Assembly: GCA_002480565.1 (NCBI GenBank)
Contig: DLCK01000030.1
Span: 64,328 to 128,327, forward strand
Direction: 5' to 3'
Source of the DNA: Phycisphaerales bacterium UBA7800
Lineage (GTDB): Bacteria; Planctomycetota; Phycisphaerae; Phycisphaerales; Phycisphaeraceae
DNA length: 64,000 nucleotides
A program made the translations under genes and the position numbers. Of this stretch, positions 51,996-60,762 are shown piece by piece; the first letter of the stretch is position 1, and each line of letters opens with the position of its first letter. The notes below the pieces were generated by a model, which made no database searches, was not told the origin of the DNA, and worked only from the letters and a program-made list of their open reading frames with translations.

Positions 51996-54974
51996 TCATT
52001 TCTCCATTGCGGCATTGACTATACGCATTTCCTCAGAAGTCAACCCGTATAATTCATATACCAGATTATTGATTTGCCTTTCTGTCGCGTCGATCTGACG
52101 CTGAATTGATGTTTTTGCGTGTGCGGTCTTTGACTCAGGCAAAGACTTAAAAAGATTAATGATTATGCGGGCCAAAGAACTCACCTGTTTCCATTTGTCC
52201 ACTTTCGAATTTCTGGCAACAGGTGGAAGAGGAAATTCACGTAAGTTTCTTATAACAACCTTGGGAAAAATCTTTCGAGAACTTTTCACTGCCATTTGCT
52301 TGTAAAACAATGAAATCAAATTGCTATTCAGTATCGCACACAAGAATAATAATGCATCTTTATCATCATCCTCGTGCAAGACAGTCAATACACTCTTATT
52401 GCTTAAAAATGGCTCATCAACAAACACTGCATTAAGACAGTGGGGAAGAGGTGATGTAATCTCTCGAAGCAAAACACGCGGGCGAGTAAACATCGAAATT
52501 TCTCGAGGCTGAGACAACCATGGACCATATTGCATCCACATACCAGACCAATTAAAACTATAACGCCCCACATCACCACCTTGCAGATATCGATAGCTAA
52601 ACTCGTTTTCACGTTCATTTCGATCATAGATGTGATTTTTCACATCATCGGCCGACTGCGGTGGAACTCCCTTTCCACGTTCATATGCTTGCAAGCCCGT
52701 ACGAACATCAAATACAGTGTCTAACTGTTGGGTTCTTGCTAAAATTGCCAAGATCACGTTGGATACAGCAGAGTCAGTAGAGAAACTGAATCTGCCATCA
52801 CCATCCATCCATCGCTGGCGATCAACTTCGTGAGTTTCTGTTGAAATAAATTCTTCTCTGCTACCAACACGATTTACCTTGACCGTCTCAGTGGAATCAT
52901 TTCCAGAAACTACGTAAATGCAAGGTTCCATAGACACACGACGAAAGACTTCGTAGTTTAAATCAATAATTTCATGCAAGTGTGACAGGTACTTTGCACG
53001 AAGCAATTTAGCACTTTCAATCGTGAGCCATGAATTGGGCACAATAAATGCCCCAAGTCCTGTATTAACCAGCAATCTCAGCATTGCTTCCATGAAAAGC
53101 AAATATGTATTGTGCTTTTCGAAGCTAGTAGGATAGTGGTTAGTAAAATATTTACGTTCTTCCAGAGTCAACAATTCGCGTGTGAAAATATAAGGTGGGT
53201 TGCCTATCACTGCATCAAACCCACCACTCATCATGATGTCACTAAACTCTGTTTTCCAATTGAAAACATTGATTTTCAGGCGTTGATCCTCATCAAACAT
53301 CCCCATCTGCTCACCGGATGCATCATAGAAATCTTGATCGATAAGAGAATTACCACACTTAATGTTGTTAGCCAAGTCTGGCAGCGCACGTTCATGGAAG
53401 AGACGTAAACTCGAATCGAGATTTTCAGCACTCTCACCTTCAAGAACTTTGAGCAAAAGAGACAGTTTGGTAGTTTCTACAGCCTGGCTGTCAATATCTA
53501 CACCATGTATGTGAGTCAACAAAATCCGCTTTCGTTCTGCGGTAGTCAGACGGTATTCCCCTGAAGAATGCTGATACAATCGGGGATTTTTGCCTACGGT
53601 ATGCTTTCTCGGATCATCTCCAATGTACCAATCTCGATACCAATCTAATAGAAACTGATATGCGATAAGTAAAAATGATCCAGAACCACAAGCTGGGTCA
53701 AGCACAGCTAAAGCACGAGCCCCCAGAGCTTTCGATTGCTGGAATGTCGTTGTGAGTGCCCCGACCTCTTGAGGAGATTTGCCTTCAATGAGTTTCCCGA
53801 CAGTCTGCTTAACAATGTATTCAACAATATATGTCGGAGTGTAATAAACACCCCCAGCTTTTCGAACTTCGGGTTTTTCCTCGACAACAGCCCTATGGCC
53901 TGATGTAAGTCGAATCACCTTGCCAAGGAACTGCTCATATACGTGACCGAGTATATCAGCAGGCAACACAGAGAACTCATAAGGGCAATCGGGATAATAA
54001 AGTCTGCGAAGAATTTCTTTGAGAGGCTTATCATCAATTATGAGGGATGGAGTTAGATCATCGGGATATCCTGAGCGACTTTTTTCTTTGCTAAAGTGAA
54101 AGAGACCGGAATTGTAACGCTCATCCGCTCGACGGAATCGCTCAAATAGTCTTTCGTAAATCTTGTCGCCATTGGTTAACTCTTGAAGAGTACCGTATTG
54201 TTCAATACCGCGATCCTCACAAATACGCAGAAAGACAATACGGTCAATCGTACGTTGAACGGCAAAATTTAGGTCACGCTGTGCGAGATTGTTGTTGCGA
54301 AGAGCAAGGTTACGGGCGAGTTTGTCTCGCCAATCCTCAATCTCGGCAAGAAAAGCATCGTCTACTTCGTCAGTACCTCGTTTATTCTTCGATGATTCAG
54401 CGTACTTGTCAAAGGAACCCATGAGGATAGATTCACGGGCAAAGATCGCAGCAAATTCATTCCATCGTTCAGCTAGTTCATCGTAGCGAAAAAATAGTAT
54501 ACGTGCCTTACTAGCCCTATCGCTCTTAATGGGCTTAAAACGGCAATCATATACGGCTAATTCTTCGAAATCCGTAAGGATCGAAAGTGGGAGCTTGGCA
54601 GACCATGCGTAACGTCGAAGCTGATAAGCTGGGGATGCATCGCCTTTGATATCCACTGAAGGTTTTTTGGCCTCGACGAAAAACTTACGGATACCACCAA
54701 TACGGAAACAATAGTCAGGAGCCTTAGTAGCACCACCGATTTTAATTGCATCCTCGTGAATGACATCCTTGTAAGCCTCTGCATAACCTGCATTATTATC
54801 CATATCCCAGCCAAGAGCTTTGAAAAGTGGATCAATAAACTCACGACGACTCTGAGTTTCGTTATACCTTGCCGCTCGATACTCCGTAGCATGTTCAGCA
54901 AAACGGGCAATAAGGTCAAGAACCGGCTGAGGAACTGTCTTATGATGATTTGCCTGTTTGTCAGATTGTTGCAC
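51996..54974 (-). CDS. Type IIG restriction-modification enzyme (Eco57I-like, single chain)
   Basis: 992 residues from GTG 54974. The N-terminal nuclease core has P86-D87 (KAPDYCFRI) and E101-x-K103 (FVEAKKP), the PD-(D/E)xK pattern. A helical connector follows, then an adenine-specific gamma-class methyltransferase with AdoMet motif DPACGSGSFL (426-435) and catalytic NPPY (592-595). A C-terminal target-recognition region (about 700-950) and a coiled end come last. One polypeptide therefore cuts and methylates. It probably protects the element host from phages independently of the C5 module. Confidence 0.92.
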   Translation of the reverse strand: MQQSDKQANHHKTVPQPVLDLIARFAEHATEYRAARYNETQSRREFIDPLFKALGWDMDNNAGYAEAYKDVIHEDAIKIGGATKAPDYCFRIGGIRKFFVEAKKPSVDIKGDASPAYQLRRYAWSAKLPLSILTDFEELAVYDCRFKPIKSDRASKARILFFRYDELAERWNEFAAIFARESILMGSFDKYAESSKNKRGTDEVDDAFLAEIEDWRDKLARNLALRNNNLAQRDLNFAVQRTIDRIVFLRICEDRGIEQYGTLQELTNGDKIYERLFERFRRADERYNSGLFHFSKEKSRSGYPDDLTPSLIIDDKPLKEILRRLYYPDCPYEFSVLPADILGHVYEQFLGKVIRLTSGHRAVVEEKPEVRKAGGVYYTPTYIVEYIVKQTVGKLIEGKSPQEVGALTTTFQQSKALGARALAVLDPACGSGSFLLIAYQFLLDWYRDWYIGDDPRKHTVGKNPRLYQHSSGEYRLTTAERKRILLTHIHGVDIDSQAVETTKLSLLLKVLEGESAENLDSSLRLFHERALPDLANNIKCGNSLIDQDFYDASGEQMGMFDEDQRLKINVFNWKTEFSDIMMSGGFDAVIGNPPYIFTRELLTLEERKYFTNHYPTSFEKHNTYLLFMEAMLRLLVNTGLGAFIVPNSWLTIESAKLLRAKYLSHLHEIIDLNYEVFRRVSMEPCIYVVSGNDSTETVKVNRVGSREEFISTETHEVDRQRWMDGDGRFSFSTDSAVSNVILAILARTQQLDTVFDVRTGLQAYERGKGVPPQSADDVKNHIYDRNERENEFSYRYLQGGDVGRYSFNWSGMWMQYGPWLSQPREISMFTRPRVLLREITSPLPHCLNAVFVDEPFLSNKSVLTVLHEDDDKDALLFLCAILNSNLISLFYKQMAVKSSRKIFPKVVIRNLREFPLPPVARNSKVDKWKQVSSLARIIINLFKSLPESKTAHAKTSIQRQIDATERQINNLVYELYGLTSEEMRIVNAAMEK

Positions 54975-55119
54975 TAGTTATATCCCCGTTTACTTAAGAT
55001 TAAACTTCAGATTAGCCACTTGTCCGCTTACTGGAAAGTCAATGAAAATCAGACGCTAGTTGGAACTCTATAATATCAGTAATACAACCCCATGTTCGTG
55101 CAATTCTTGATTAGACAAT

Positions 55120-55160
55120 GGTTCCGATTTTGGAACTCAAAAAGTTCCGATTTTTCAAAT
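55120..55160. repeat. Paired GTTCCGATTTT repeats before att copy 3
   Basis: GTTCCGATTTTGG at 55121 and GTTCCGATTTTTC at 55144, about 145 bp before the core at 55265, the same geometry as at 43518-43664. The gap 54975-55320 contains these repeats, the core and a hairpin, but no other gene. Confidence 0.72.
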
Positions 55161-55264
55161 CACACCTTGCTAAAGCAATACACACACATGGTTACAAGAT
55201 GCTTATTTAATGAGGTTTATAGTTTTTTTATTTCATTTTCACGTTAGCAATTTACCACTCCTCT

Positions 55265-55273
55265 CGGCTCCAT
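55265..55273 (+). repeat. Attachment-site core, copy 3 (shorter match)
   Basis: CGGCTCCAT matches the ssrA acceptor end (10821-10829) over 9 bases. The preceding CTCCTCT is only partly similar to the other copies. Position relative to the repeats and the integrase supports it as the element 2/3 junction. Confidence 0.6.
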
Positions 55274-55283
55274 GATTTCTTTT

Positions 55284-55320
55284 AAACCCTTATTTGACAA
55301 TGTTATATAAGGGTTTTTTA
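55284..55320 (+). terminator. Hairpin with T run directly upstream of the element 3 integrase
   Basis: AAACCCTTAT (55284-55293) pairs with ATAAGGGTTT (55307-55316), followed by six T in total. It resembles the terminator after ssrA at 10851 and overlaps the AAGGG ribosome-binding site of the integrase, so it may also damp its translation. Confidence 0.7.
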
Positions 55321-56289
55321 ATGCGCGAATCCGATAAAATATTTTTTTCCGGACTTCAGTTTTTTTCACAATCGCCCGATGATGTTGTTGATACTTGTTC
55401 TCAACTAGGGGGAAATACATTGATTGATGACTACCGGGACTGCATGGCTATTCGTAATTACCAGCCAGCAACACTTAAAAAGAATCTACTCATAGCAAGC
55501 AAATTCTTGGCATGGGTTGAGAACGTCCAGACAGTGGACACCGTGACCGTTGAAGGCTATCTGATCCACCTGCTAAGGTCTGGCCGTACGATCAAAACGA
55601 CTAAGAACCACCTTTCAGCTATCAAAGGCTTTTGTGACTTCCTATGCAATCGCGGGATCATTGCGGAGAACCCAACACATGGCGTCAAGACACTTGACCC
55701 GCCGCGCGTACTACCGGTTTGTCTCACAGATGATGAAGTCGATATTGCCTACGATGTCGCTGAAAAGCATTGCTTTCTGTGTGAAGTCACCCTTGCCATC
55801 AATACCGGCATGCGACTGGATGAAATGCGGATGCTCAAATGGGTAGACGTTGACCTTGAACGTCGGCAATTGATTGTCAGGAAATCCAAAAGCAAACGCC
55901 CCAGGACAATCCCGCTCAACTACATCACACGCACACGGCTGAGACTTCAACGTGATCGATACGGTCATCTCGGTTACGTGTTCCCCGGTGGTCGTGGAGG
56001 CTACGAAGGTCTGAGCCTGTGGAACGTCGACAAACCCAGGGGCTTGAACTGGTGGCAGAAAACATCGGTTCAACTGCTACAGGAAAAAATCAAAACACTG
56101 CAAGAATTGCCACGAGGCAGAACCGGTCGCGGTTGGCACGCACTACGCCACACGTTCGCGACACGTTGTGTCAAAGCAGAAATCGACATTATTAAAATTA
56201 AGGACTGGATGGGGCATCAACAGCTTGATACTACGATGCAATATATTCACGTGGCAAGACATTACGACAAAGCAATAGAAATGATTTAG
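55321..56289 (+). CDS. Tyrosine recombinase/integrase of element 3
   Basis: 322 residues from ATG 55321, chosen because AAGGG lies 7 bases upstream (TTG 55294 and ATG 55300 lie inside the hairpin). SAM-like domain NYQPATLKKNLLIASKFLAW. Catalytic residues: R in NTGMRLDEMRMLKW, K in VRKSKSKRPRTIPL, HALRHT, MGHQQ, and Tyr in TTMQYIHVARHYD. It is clearly paralogous to the integrase at 43755, with divergence spread along the whole length. Confidence 0.92.
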   Translation: MRESDKIFFSGLQFFSQSPDDVVDTCSQLGGNTLIDDYRDCMAIRNYQPATLKKNLLIASKFLAWVENVQTVDTVTVEGYLIHLLRSGRTIKTTKNHLSAIKGFCDFLCNRGIIAENPTHGVKTLDPPRVLPVCLTDDEVDIAYDVAEKHCFLCEVTLAINTGMRLDEMRMLKWVDVDLERRQLIVRKSKSKRPRTIPLNYITRTRLRLQRDRYGHLGYVFPGGRGGYEGLSLWNVDKPRGLNWWQKTSVQLLQEKIKTLQELPRGRTGRGWHALRHTFATRCVKAEIDIIKIKDWMGHQQLDTTMQYIHVARHYDKAIEMI

Positions 56290-56360
56290 CACAACTGAAT
56301 GCAATATTCTAGCAATAAGATTTATTACTTTTTCACTACAAATCCTAAAACAATAAATAT

Positions 56361-56387
56361 AAAAAAAGCTCTCATTTCTGAGAGCTT
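56361..56387 (-). terminator. Terminator of the toxin-antitoxin operon
   Basis: AAGCTCTC (56366-56373) pairs with GAGAGCTT (56380-56387) around a 6-base loop. On the minus strand seven T follow. It may also stop rightward transcription from the integrase. Confidence 0.85.
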
Positions 56388-56417
56388 ATAATTAATATCT
56401 TTTTTAATATTTAATTT

Positions 56418-56912
56418 TTACAAGCCCGGATCAAGCTCTGTTACATCAATACAGAGGGCTTTCGCTATTTTCTTTAGTGTCATATGTGAAGGACTGTGCT
56501 TTCCTCTTTCCAGCCTGCTGATATGCGATTGCGGCAACCCGGCTTTGTTAGCCAATTCTTCTTGTGTTAATTCTGCGTTTTGTCTTACTTCGCGTATTTT
56601 TTTGCTGATCCACTCGATCCAATTAACGTATTCTTCTGGCTTTTCTTGTTCTTCTTCACTCAAATCCAAATCATTTACTTCAAGTGGATTTTGTTCAAGA
56701 ATCTCCAAAAAAGCACCCAAAAATGAATCGTAATCTTCTTTCGATTGCATTAATGGTGCAGCTTTAACTAATTCAAAAAGATCTTCTTTGTCTTGTACTG
56801 GCAATCTTCCAATACGTTCACTTAATACGCTCAGTGCCAAAACCACCTGTGCCTCGTTTGCCGGCACTGAAATTCCTCCGACTTCTATGACATCTGTTGA
56901 TTGGCTGCTCAT
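56418..56912 (-). CDS. XRE-family antitoxin (HigA-like)
   Basis: AAGGAG 8 bases before ATG 56912 fixes the start (164 aa). The C-terminal HTH (NAELTQEELANKAGLPQSHI, then SRLERGKHSPSHMTLKKIAK) is an XRE domain. The N-terminal 90 residues are acidic, with a Glu-rich linker (DLSEEEQEKPEEYV), the part likely to wrap the toxin. It is downstream of the toxin gene with a 43-bp gap, the order typical of higBA. It should repress its own promoter. Confidence 0.85.
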   Translation of the reverse strand: MSSQSTDVIEVGGISVPANEAQVVLALSVLSERIGRLPVQDKEDLFELVKAAPLMQSKEDYDSFLGAFLEILEQNPLEVNDLDLSEEEQEKPEEYVNWIEWISKKIREVRQNAELTQEELANKAGLPQSHISRLERGKHSPSHMTLKKIAKALCIDVTELDPGL

Positions 56913-56955
56913 ATTAATAACTCCTTTGCCTCTCATCCATTGTGTGCTAATTTCC

Positions 56956-57369
56956 CTAGCCCGTGTTAAATTCGTTGTTTAAGTATTGCCGTTTTCGTCG
57001 ACGAATTCGTATTTTGTCGAATTCTCTTGTTTGATTCTCTGTCTCTTTCTTCATTCCACCTAAAACAACTATTGTGTTTGTATCTTTATTCACAAAATAA
57101 TAGATACGAACATTAATCTTCCCTAAGCGTCCACCCTTATCTCGTAACTCAAAAAAATCCTCGATAGCATCTATATCCAAAACGCTTGAATGGGTTGGGT
57201 CTGTGTGTCTTGCCAATTCTTTGATTTGGTCAACTACGTGGTGATATTGGGATTCATCAAGGAAACCCATGGTTTCCTTGCGTGCATCTTTCAAATACTC
57301 CACATTCCACTTGTACTTAGGTGGCGGCCCGCCTCCGACGTTTACGCCAACTTTTACTTTCCGTTTCAT
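56956..57369 (-). CDS. RelE/HigB-type toxin (Gp49-like)
   Basis: About 137 residues from ATG 57369 (MKRKVKVG). The core IDAIEDFFELRDKGGRLGKI followed by NVRIYYFVNKDTNTIVVLGGMKKE is the strand-helix pattern of HigB/Gp49 ribosome-dependent mRNA interferases, and a basic tail (KIRIRRRKRQ) follows. GGAG is about 10 bases upstream of 57369. Further in-frame starts exist at 57396 (ATG) and 57405 (TTG). A separate out-of-frame short ORF with an excellent AAGGAG site (57317-57418) overlaps the start and may couple or dampen translation. Confidence 0.75.
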   Translation of the reverse strand: MKRKVKVGVNVGGGPPPKYKWNVEYLKDARKETMGFLDESQYHHVVDQIKELARHTDPTHSSVLDIDAIEDFFELRDKGGRLGKINVRIYYFVNKDTNTIVVLGGMKKETENQTREFDKIRIRRRKRQYLNNEFNTG

Positions 57370-57443
57370 CGAAGCTAAACTCCATTCGTACTTCATGCCT
57401 GCCAACCCAAACAGCCATTTTGTTGCTCCTTATAACGTGTAGT

Positions 57444-57516
57444 AATATACAACATAAATCGGCATTTTCGATGCATAAAATTGTATATTTTTGTAAATTT
57501 TTCTAGAATTCTAGAA
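57444..57516. promoter_or_regulatory. Palindromes upstream of the toxin-antitoxin operon
   Basis: An inverted repeat AATATACAA (57444-57452) / TTGTATATT (57481-57489) and the perfect 16-bp palindrome TTCTAGAATTCTAGAA (57501-57516) lie in the 420-bp gap before the operon. They are plausible operators for the XRE antitoxin. I see nothing else in the gap up to 57788. Confidence 0.55.
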
Positions 57517-57788
57517 CCCCTCCCTCAACATATCAACCACAAGTCGTTTCGCATATGACGTTTAAGCACGTTCTGGCAAGTGCACTGCTTTTTTTAGAGA
57601 AAACCCTTACTTTACCCTAACCCTTGTCTTGTAAGCAAATCAAGAACAATTCCCCAGCTAGTCAATTATTCAATCCTATTAAAATCAAAACTGCTTCAAC
57701 AACCGAGTAAGAAGTTATCATCAATTCGAAGCGGTATATTGTGCTGATAATGTCTTGCACAAAATCTCACCAATCTCCGGGAACTGAT

Positions 57789-58484
57789 ATGGCCAAATTT
57801 CTCAACACAAGCGCTACAAACTATTTCCTTGAAGAACTGATCAAAGGCGCATCTGAACGCCTGATCCTGATCAGTCCATTTCTCAAGCTCAACGACCGGG
57901 TCAAGGAACTGCTGGAAGACAAAAACCGTCTGAAAATCGACGTCCGGATTGTCTACGGCAAAAACGAACTGCAACCCGAAGAAATCAATTGGCTGCGTGA
58001 ATTGACCTACATCCGCACCAGCTTCTGCAAGAACCTTCACGCTAAATGCTACATGAATGAGGAAGCCTGCATTATCACAAGCCTGAATCTCTACGAGTTC
58101 AGCCAAGTAAACAACAATGAAATGGGTGTGCATGTGTCACGCAGTGATGATGCAGAGATTTACAGGGATGCATTCGAGGAAGCCCAACGAATCATCCGCA
58201 TCAGCGATGAAGTCCGCATGTCACTTGAAAAGATATCTGGCAAGGATTCAACAGCAGATAATGAAGACGACAACAACGAACCGTCCAAACTCTCCACTTC
58301 CAAAATCGCTAAGAAGTTGAAAATGAAAACCGATGAATTCAAAGACCGGCTAACAGAAACCGGGCATCTTGAAATCAAGGACGGCAAGCATTATCTGACC
58401 GACAAAGGCAAGGACGCAGGCGGTGAGTTTCGGATGGACAAATTCGGCGTTTTCTTCCTCTGGCCTGAATCGTTCACCATCTGA
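57789..58484 (+). CDS. Phospholipase D-like protein with C-terminal extension
   Basis: 231 residues from ATG 57789 (an ATG at 57741 adds 16 residues with no ribosome-binding site). The single HKD-type motif is HAKCYMNEEACIITSLNLYE (about 91-110) with N in the TSLN position and a downstream E (NNEMGVH), as in Nuc-like PLD nucleases and helicase-linked phosphodiesterases. Residues 150-180 are an acidic low-complexity linker, followed by a small winged-helix-like domain (KIAKKLKMKTDEFKDRLTET). Substrate unknown. DNA or RNA is likely. Confidence 0.8.
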   Translation: MAKFLNTSATNYFLEELIKGASERLILISPFLKLNDRVKELLEDKNRLKIDVRIVYGKNELQPEEINWLRELTYIRTSFCKNLHAKCYMNEEACIITSLNLYEFSQVNNNEMGVHVSRSDDAEIYRDAFEEAQRIIRISDEVRMSLEKISGKDSTADNEDDNNEPSKLSTSKIAKKLKMKTDEFKDRLTETGHLEIKDGKHYLTDKGKDAGGEFRMDKFGVFFLWPESFTI

Positions 58485-58686
58485 CCATTCTTTCATGTGG
58501 TGACCATTCCAACTGACCAGGCGGATCTGATCCGTCACCACACCCAACAGCGTAGACAAGTGCTTGGCCGTCCGGCCGCATCGATTGGGGAACATTCTAA
58601 TTCTCTATTTAGTTGGAGTACTTATATAGCCGCAACAATCACAATAAGAGATCCGCAGGTGCAGTTCAAATATCTGAAATTTTCGT

Positions 58687-60693
58687 TTATATTTGGTCTT
58701 TACTGTTGGCATCTTGCCCTGAACTTTGTTGCAACTGTGCAAGACTATTAAGTTCAAACCGTCGAACAACAGGGGAGTGACCTGTTTCAGCATTGAAGAC
58801 TTTATTAATATCTTCGTGATGTACAATAACGAACTTTGCGGGTACGTAGACGTTATGGTCGTAGTAATTCATACAAATGCCGGGACGTTCCTGTGGGATA
58901 TCCATGGCTGCTGTACCATTATTACACATCTGATTATGAACAATCACATTGCTTTCACGTCGCATTGGAATGTTAAAATCCATGACACGATTTGTCGCCA
59001 ATCCAAATCGTAAGCCAAAATCGGCATTCTCATTAAGTACATTGTGTGCAATATATGAATCGCAGGTATCATGCATATAAATGCCATTCCCTCCGAAAGG
59101 GCCATTTACAGTATGTGAAATATGATTGTGGGTTACACGATTATTCCATCGGCTTGCTTCAAGAAATACTCCAGAACCGGTGCAATGCGTCAGTGTGTTT
59201 GCAGTAATCAAATTGCCTTCGCATTCCCAGTCAAGCCAAATACCGTGACAGGCATTGTTTTGCATCTTGCAGTACTCAATGGTACATTGCGCACTACGGC
59301 ATATTTTGATACATGCAGCGTGCCAGCCCAGCCCAAAATTTTTATTATTGCAATATGTAAAATGACAGTCTTTTATTTTAAGATGTCGATTGCGATGTCT
59401 CTTGGGCGCCCAGGCCTGGATGGCAGTGCAACCAACATTCTTAAAATTACAAGCTGAAATATGATGGGACTCACCAGTATCGATTTTAATGCATCCTCCG
59501 GTGGAGTGTTCGAATGTGCAATTTTCAATATGCCAGTGTGTAGCATTACTATCCAGTTCAATCATCCCATGTTTAGGTGAGGATGCTGTACGTTGAAAAT
59601 TTATGTCACGGATAATCACATGCGAACAATCTTTGTCACCATGTGTCAGCAGGCAGCTTTGTTGCGATGCTGTAATATCCATATTATCTGGATGCTGATT
59701 ATCTGGAGTACGTAAATAGACAAATCGCCCCAGATGATTTGAGGATAGATTTTCGTGACGTGCTTCATTCTCAGGGACGGGGGTATGCCAGAAAAATTCT
59801 TTTATAGCAAGCCCATTCTTGACATTTGGTAAAGTTTCCGGATTCTGTTTTGTTGGACTTGCAAAAAAACCTTTCTCACTGTCAAGGCTCCAATGGTGCA
59901 TTGAAGCAGTTAGTTTAAAACGATGCTTGCGATGCATTTCAGCATCAAGTTGAATGACCAGCTCATTCCAACCAGTCTGCCACGGAATATTCTTTAATAA
60001 TGGTGAATGTTTGTTCCAGTCATCAAGTCGGTTTCCGTTGAGCGTAACGGCTATGGGTTGTTTAAGGTTTACAAAGAATTCGTCTGCACGACGTATACCA
60101 TAGAAATCATTAACCAAAGCCATGGGCCATTGACCGTTGATATGCTCGGTGTTATCCAAATGCAATGTGCCAGTGCATGTTTTTGGGACGTATATAAAGG
60201 TTTGAAGCACATGTCGTCGAGATGGACAGTTATGATTGTCTGCTAATTTGTCCAGATCAAACACGTGCTGCATGTCAGATTTGATGTGTTTGGGTTCAGG
60301 ATTTAGCGCAGGTATATTAGAAAATGGTCTAGCATTAAAATAACCCCATGTATTTTCTTGCATATCTTCCAGCGAAGCAACCTCGTTAAGATGTGTTTCA
60401 CCTGCAAACAGATCGCCAATTGGGGCAGCGAAAGTCAAGGGGATCAGCATTCGCCAAATATTCGTATCAACTTTATCCCAGATACCAGGCAGAGGAGCAT
60501 CACCTCTCAAAACTACATGATGTCCAGAGGATGGCTTAATGACAACTGGATTCTTTTCATCTCCTCCACGAGGTAGTATTAGCGTACCCTCACGGTATAC
60601 ACCCTGGGGCAATTCAATACAATCACCAGGTTTGGCTTGATTTATTAGCTCTTGAAGCGAGCAAGTTTTTGATACTGAATATGTTTTGAACAT
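58687..60693 (-). CDS. Right-handed parallel beta-helix protein (putative glycosidase or lyase)
   Basis: 668 residues. The N-terminus (SCSLQELINQAKPGDCIELP, then GVYREGTLILPRGG) is the start of pectin-lyase-like folds. Residues about 360-600 show successive beta-helix coils: NCTFEHSTGGCIKI, ISACNFKNVGCTAIQAW, CTIEYCKMQNNACHGIWLDW, NLITANTLTHCTGSGVFLEA. No signal peptide is obvious. The long N-terminal insert of beta-sandwich type and the GH29 neighbour recall GH141-like enzymes (fucosidase/xylanase), but this is inference. Same strand as the next two genes upstream. Confidence 0.75.
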   Translation of the reverse strand: MFKTYSVSKTCSLQELINQAKPGDCIELPQGVYREGTLILPRGGDEKNPVVIKPSSGHHVVLRGDAPLPGIWDKVDTNIWRMLIPLTFAAPIGDLFAGETHLNEVASLEDMQENTWGYFNARPFSNIPALNPEPKHIKSDMQHVFDLDKLADNHNCPSRRHVLQTFIYVPKTCTGTLHLDNTEHINGQWPMALVNDFYGIRRADEFFVNLKQPIAVTLNGNRLDDWNKHSPLLKNIPWQTGWNELVIQLDAEMHRKHRFKLTASMHHWSLDSEKGFFASPTKQNPETLPNVKNGLAIKEFFWHTPVPENEARHENLSSNHLGRFVYLRTPDNQHPDNMDITASQQSCLLTHGDKDCSHVIIRDINFQRTASSPKHGMIELDSNATHWHIENCTFEHSTGGCIKIDTGESHHISACNFKNVGCTAIQAWAPKRHRNRHLKIKDCHFTYCNNKNFGLGWHAACIKICRSAQCTIEYCKMQNNACHGIWLDWECEGNLITANTLTHCTGSGVFLEASRWNNRVTHNHISHTVNGPFGGNGIYMHDTCDSYIAHNVLNENADFGLRFGLATNRVMDFNIPMRRESNVIVHNQMCNNGTAAMDIPQERPGICMNYYDHNVYVPAKFVIVHHEDINKVFNAETGHSPVVRRFELNSLAQLQQSSGQDANSKDQI

Positions 60694-60762
60694 GTGGTTA
60701 CAACAAGCTAAATGTCTTTAATTATCCGTGAACATTATGTCGACTAAAAATTCGAGGAGATA

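Noticed and set aside
59884..59896. GGCTCCA considered as a fourth att core
   Set aside because: Only seven bases match, it is inside the beta-helix CDS, and there are no GTTCCGATTTT repeats or integrase nearby.
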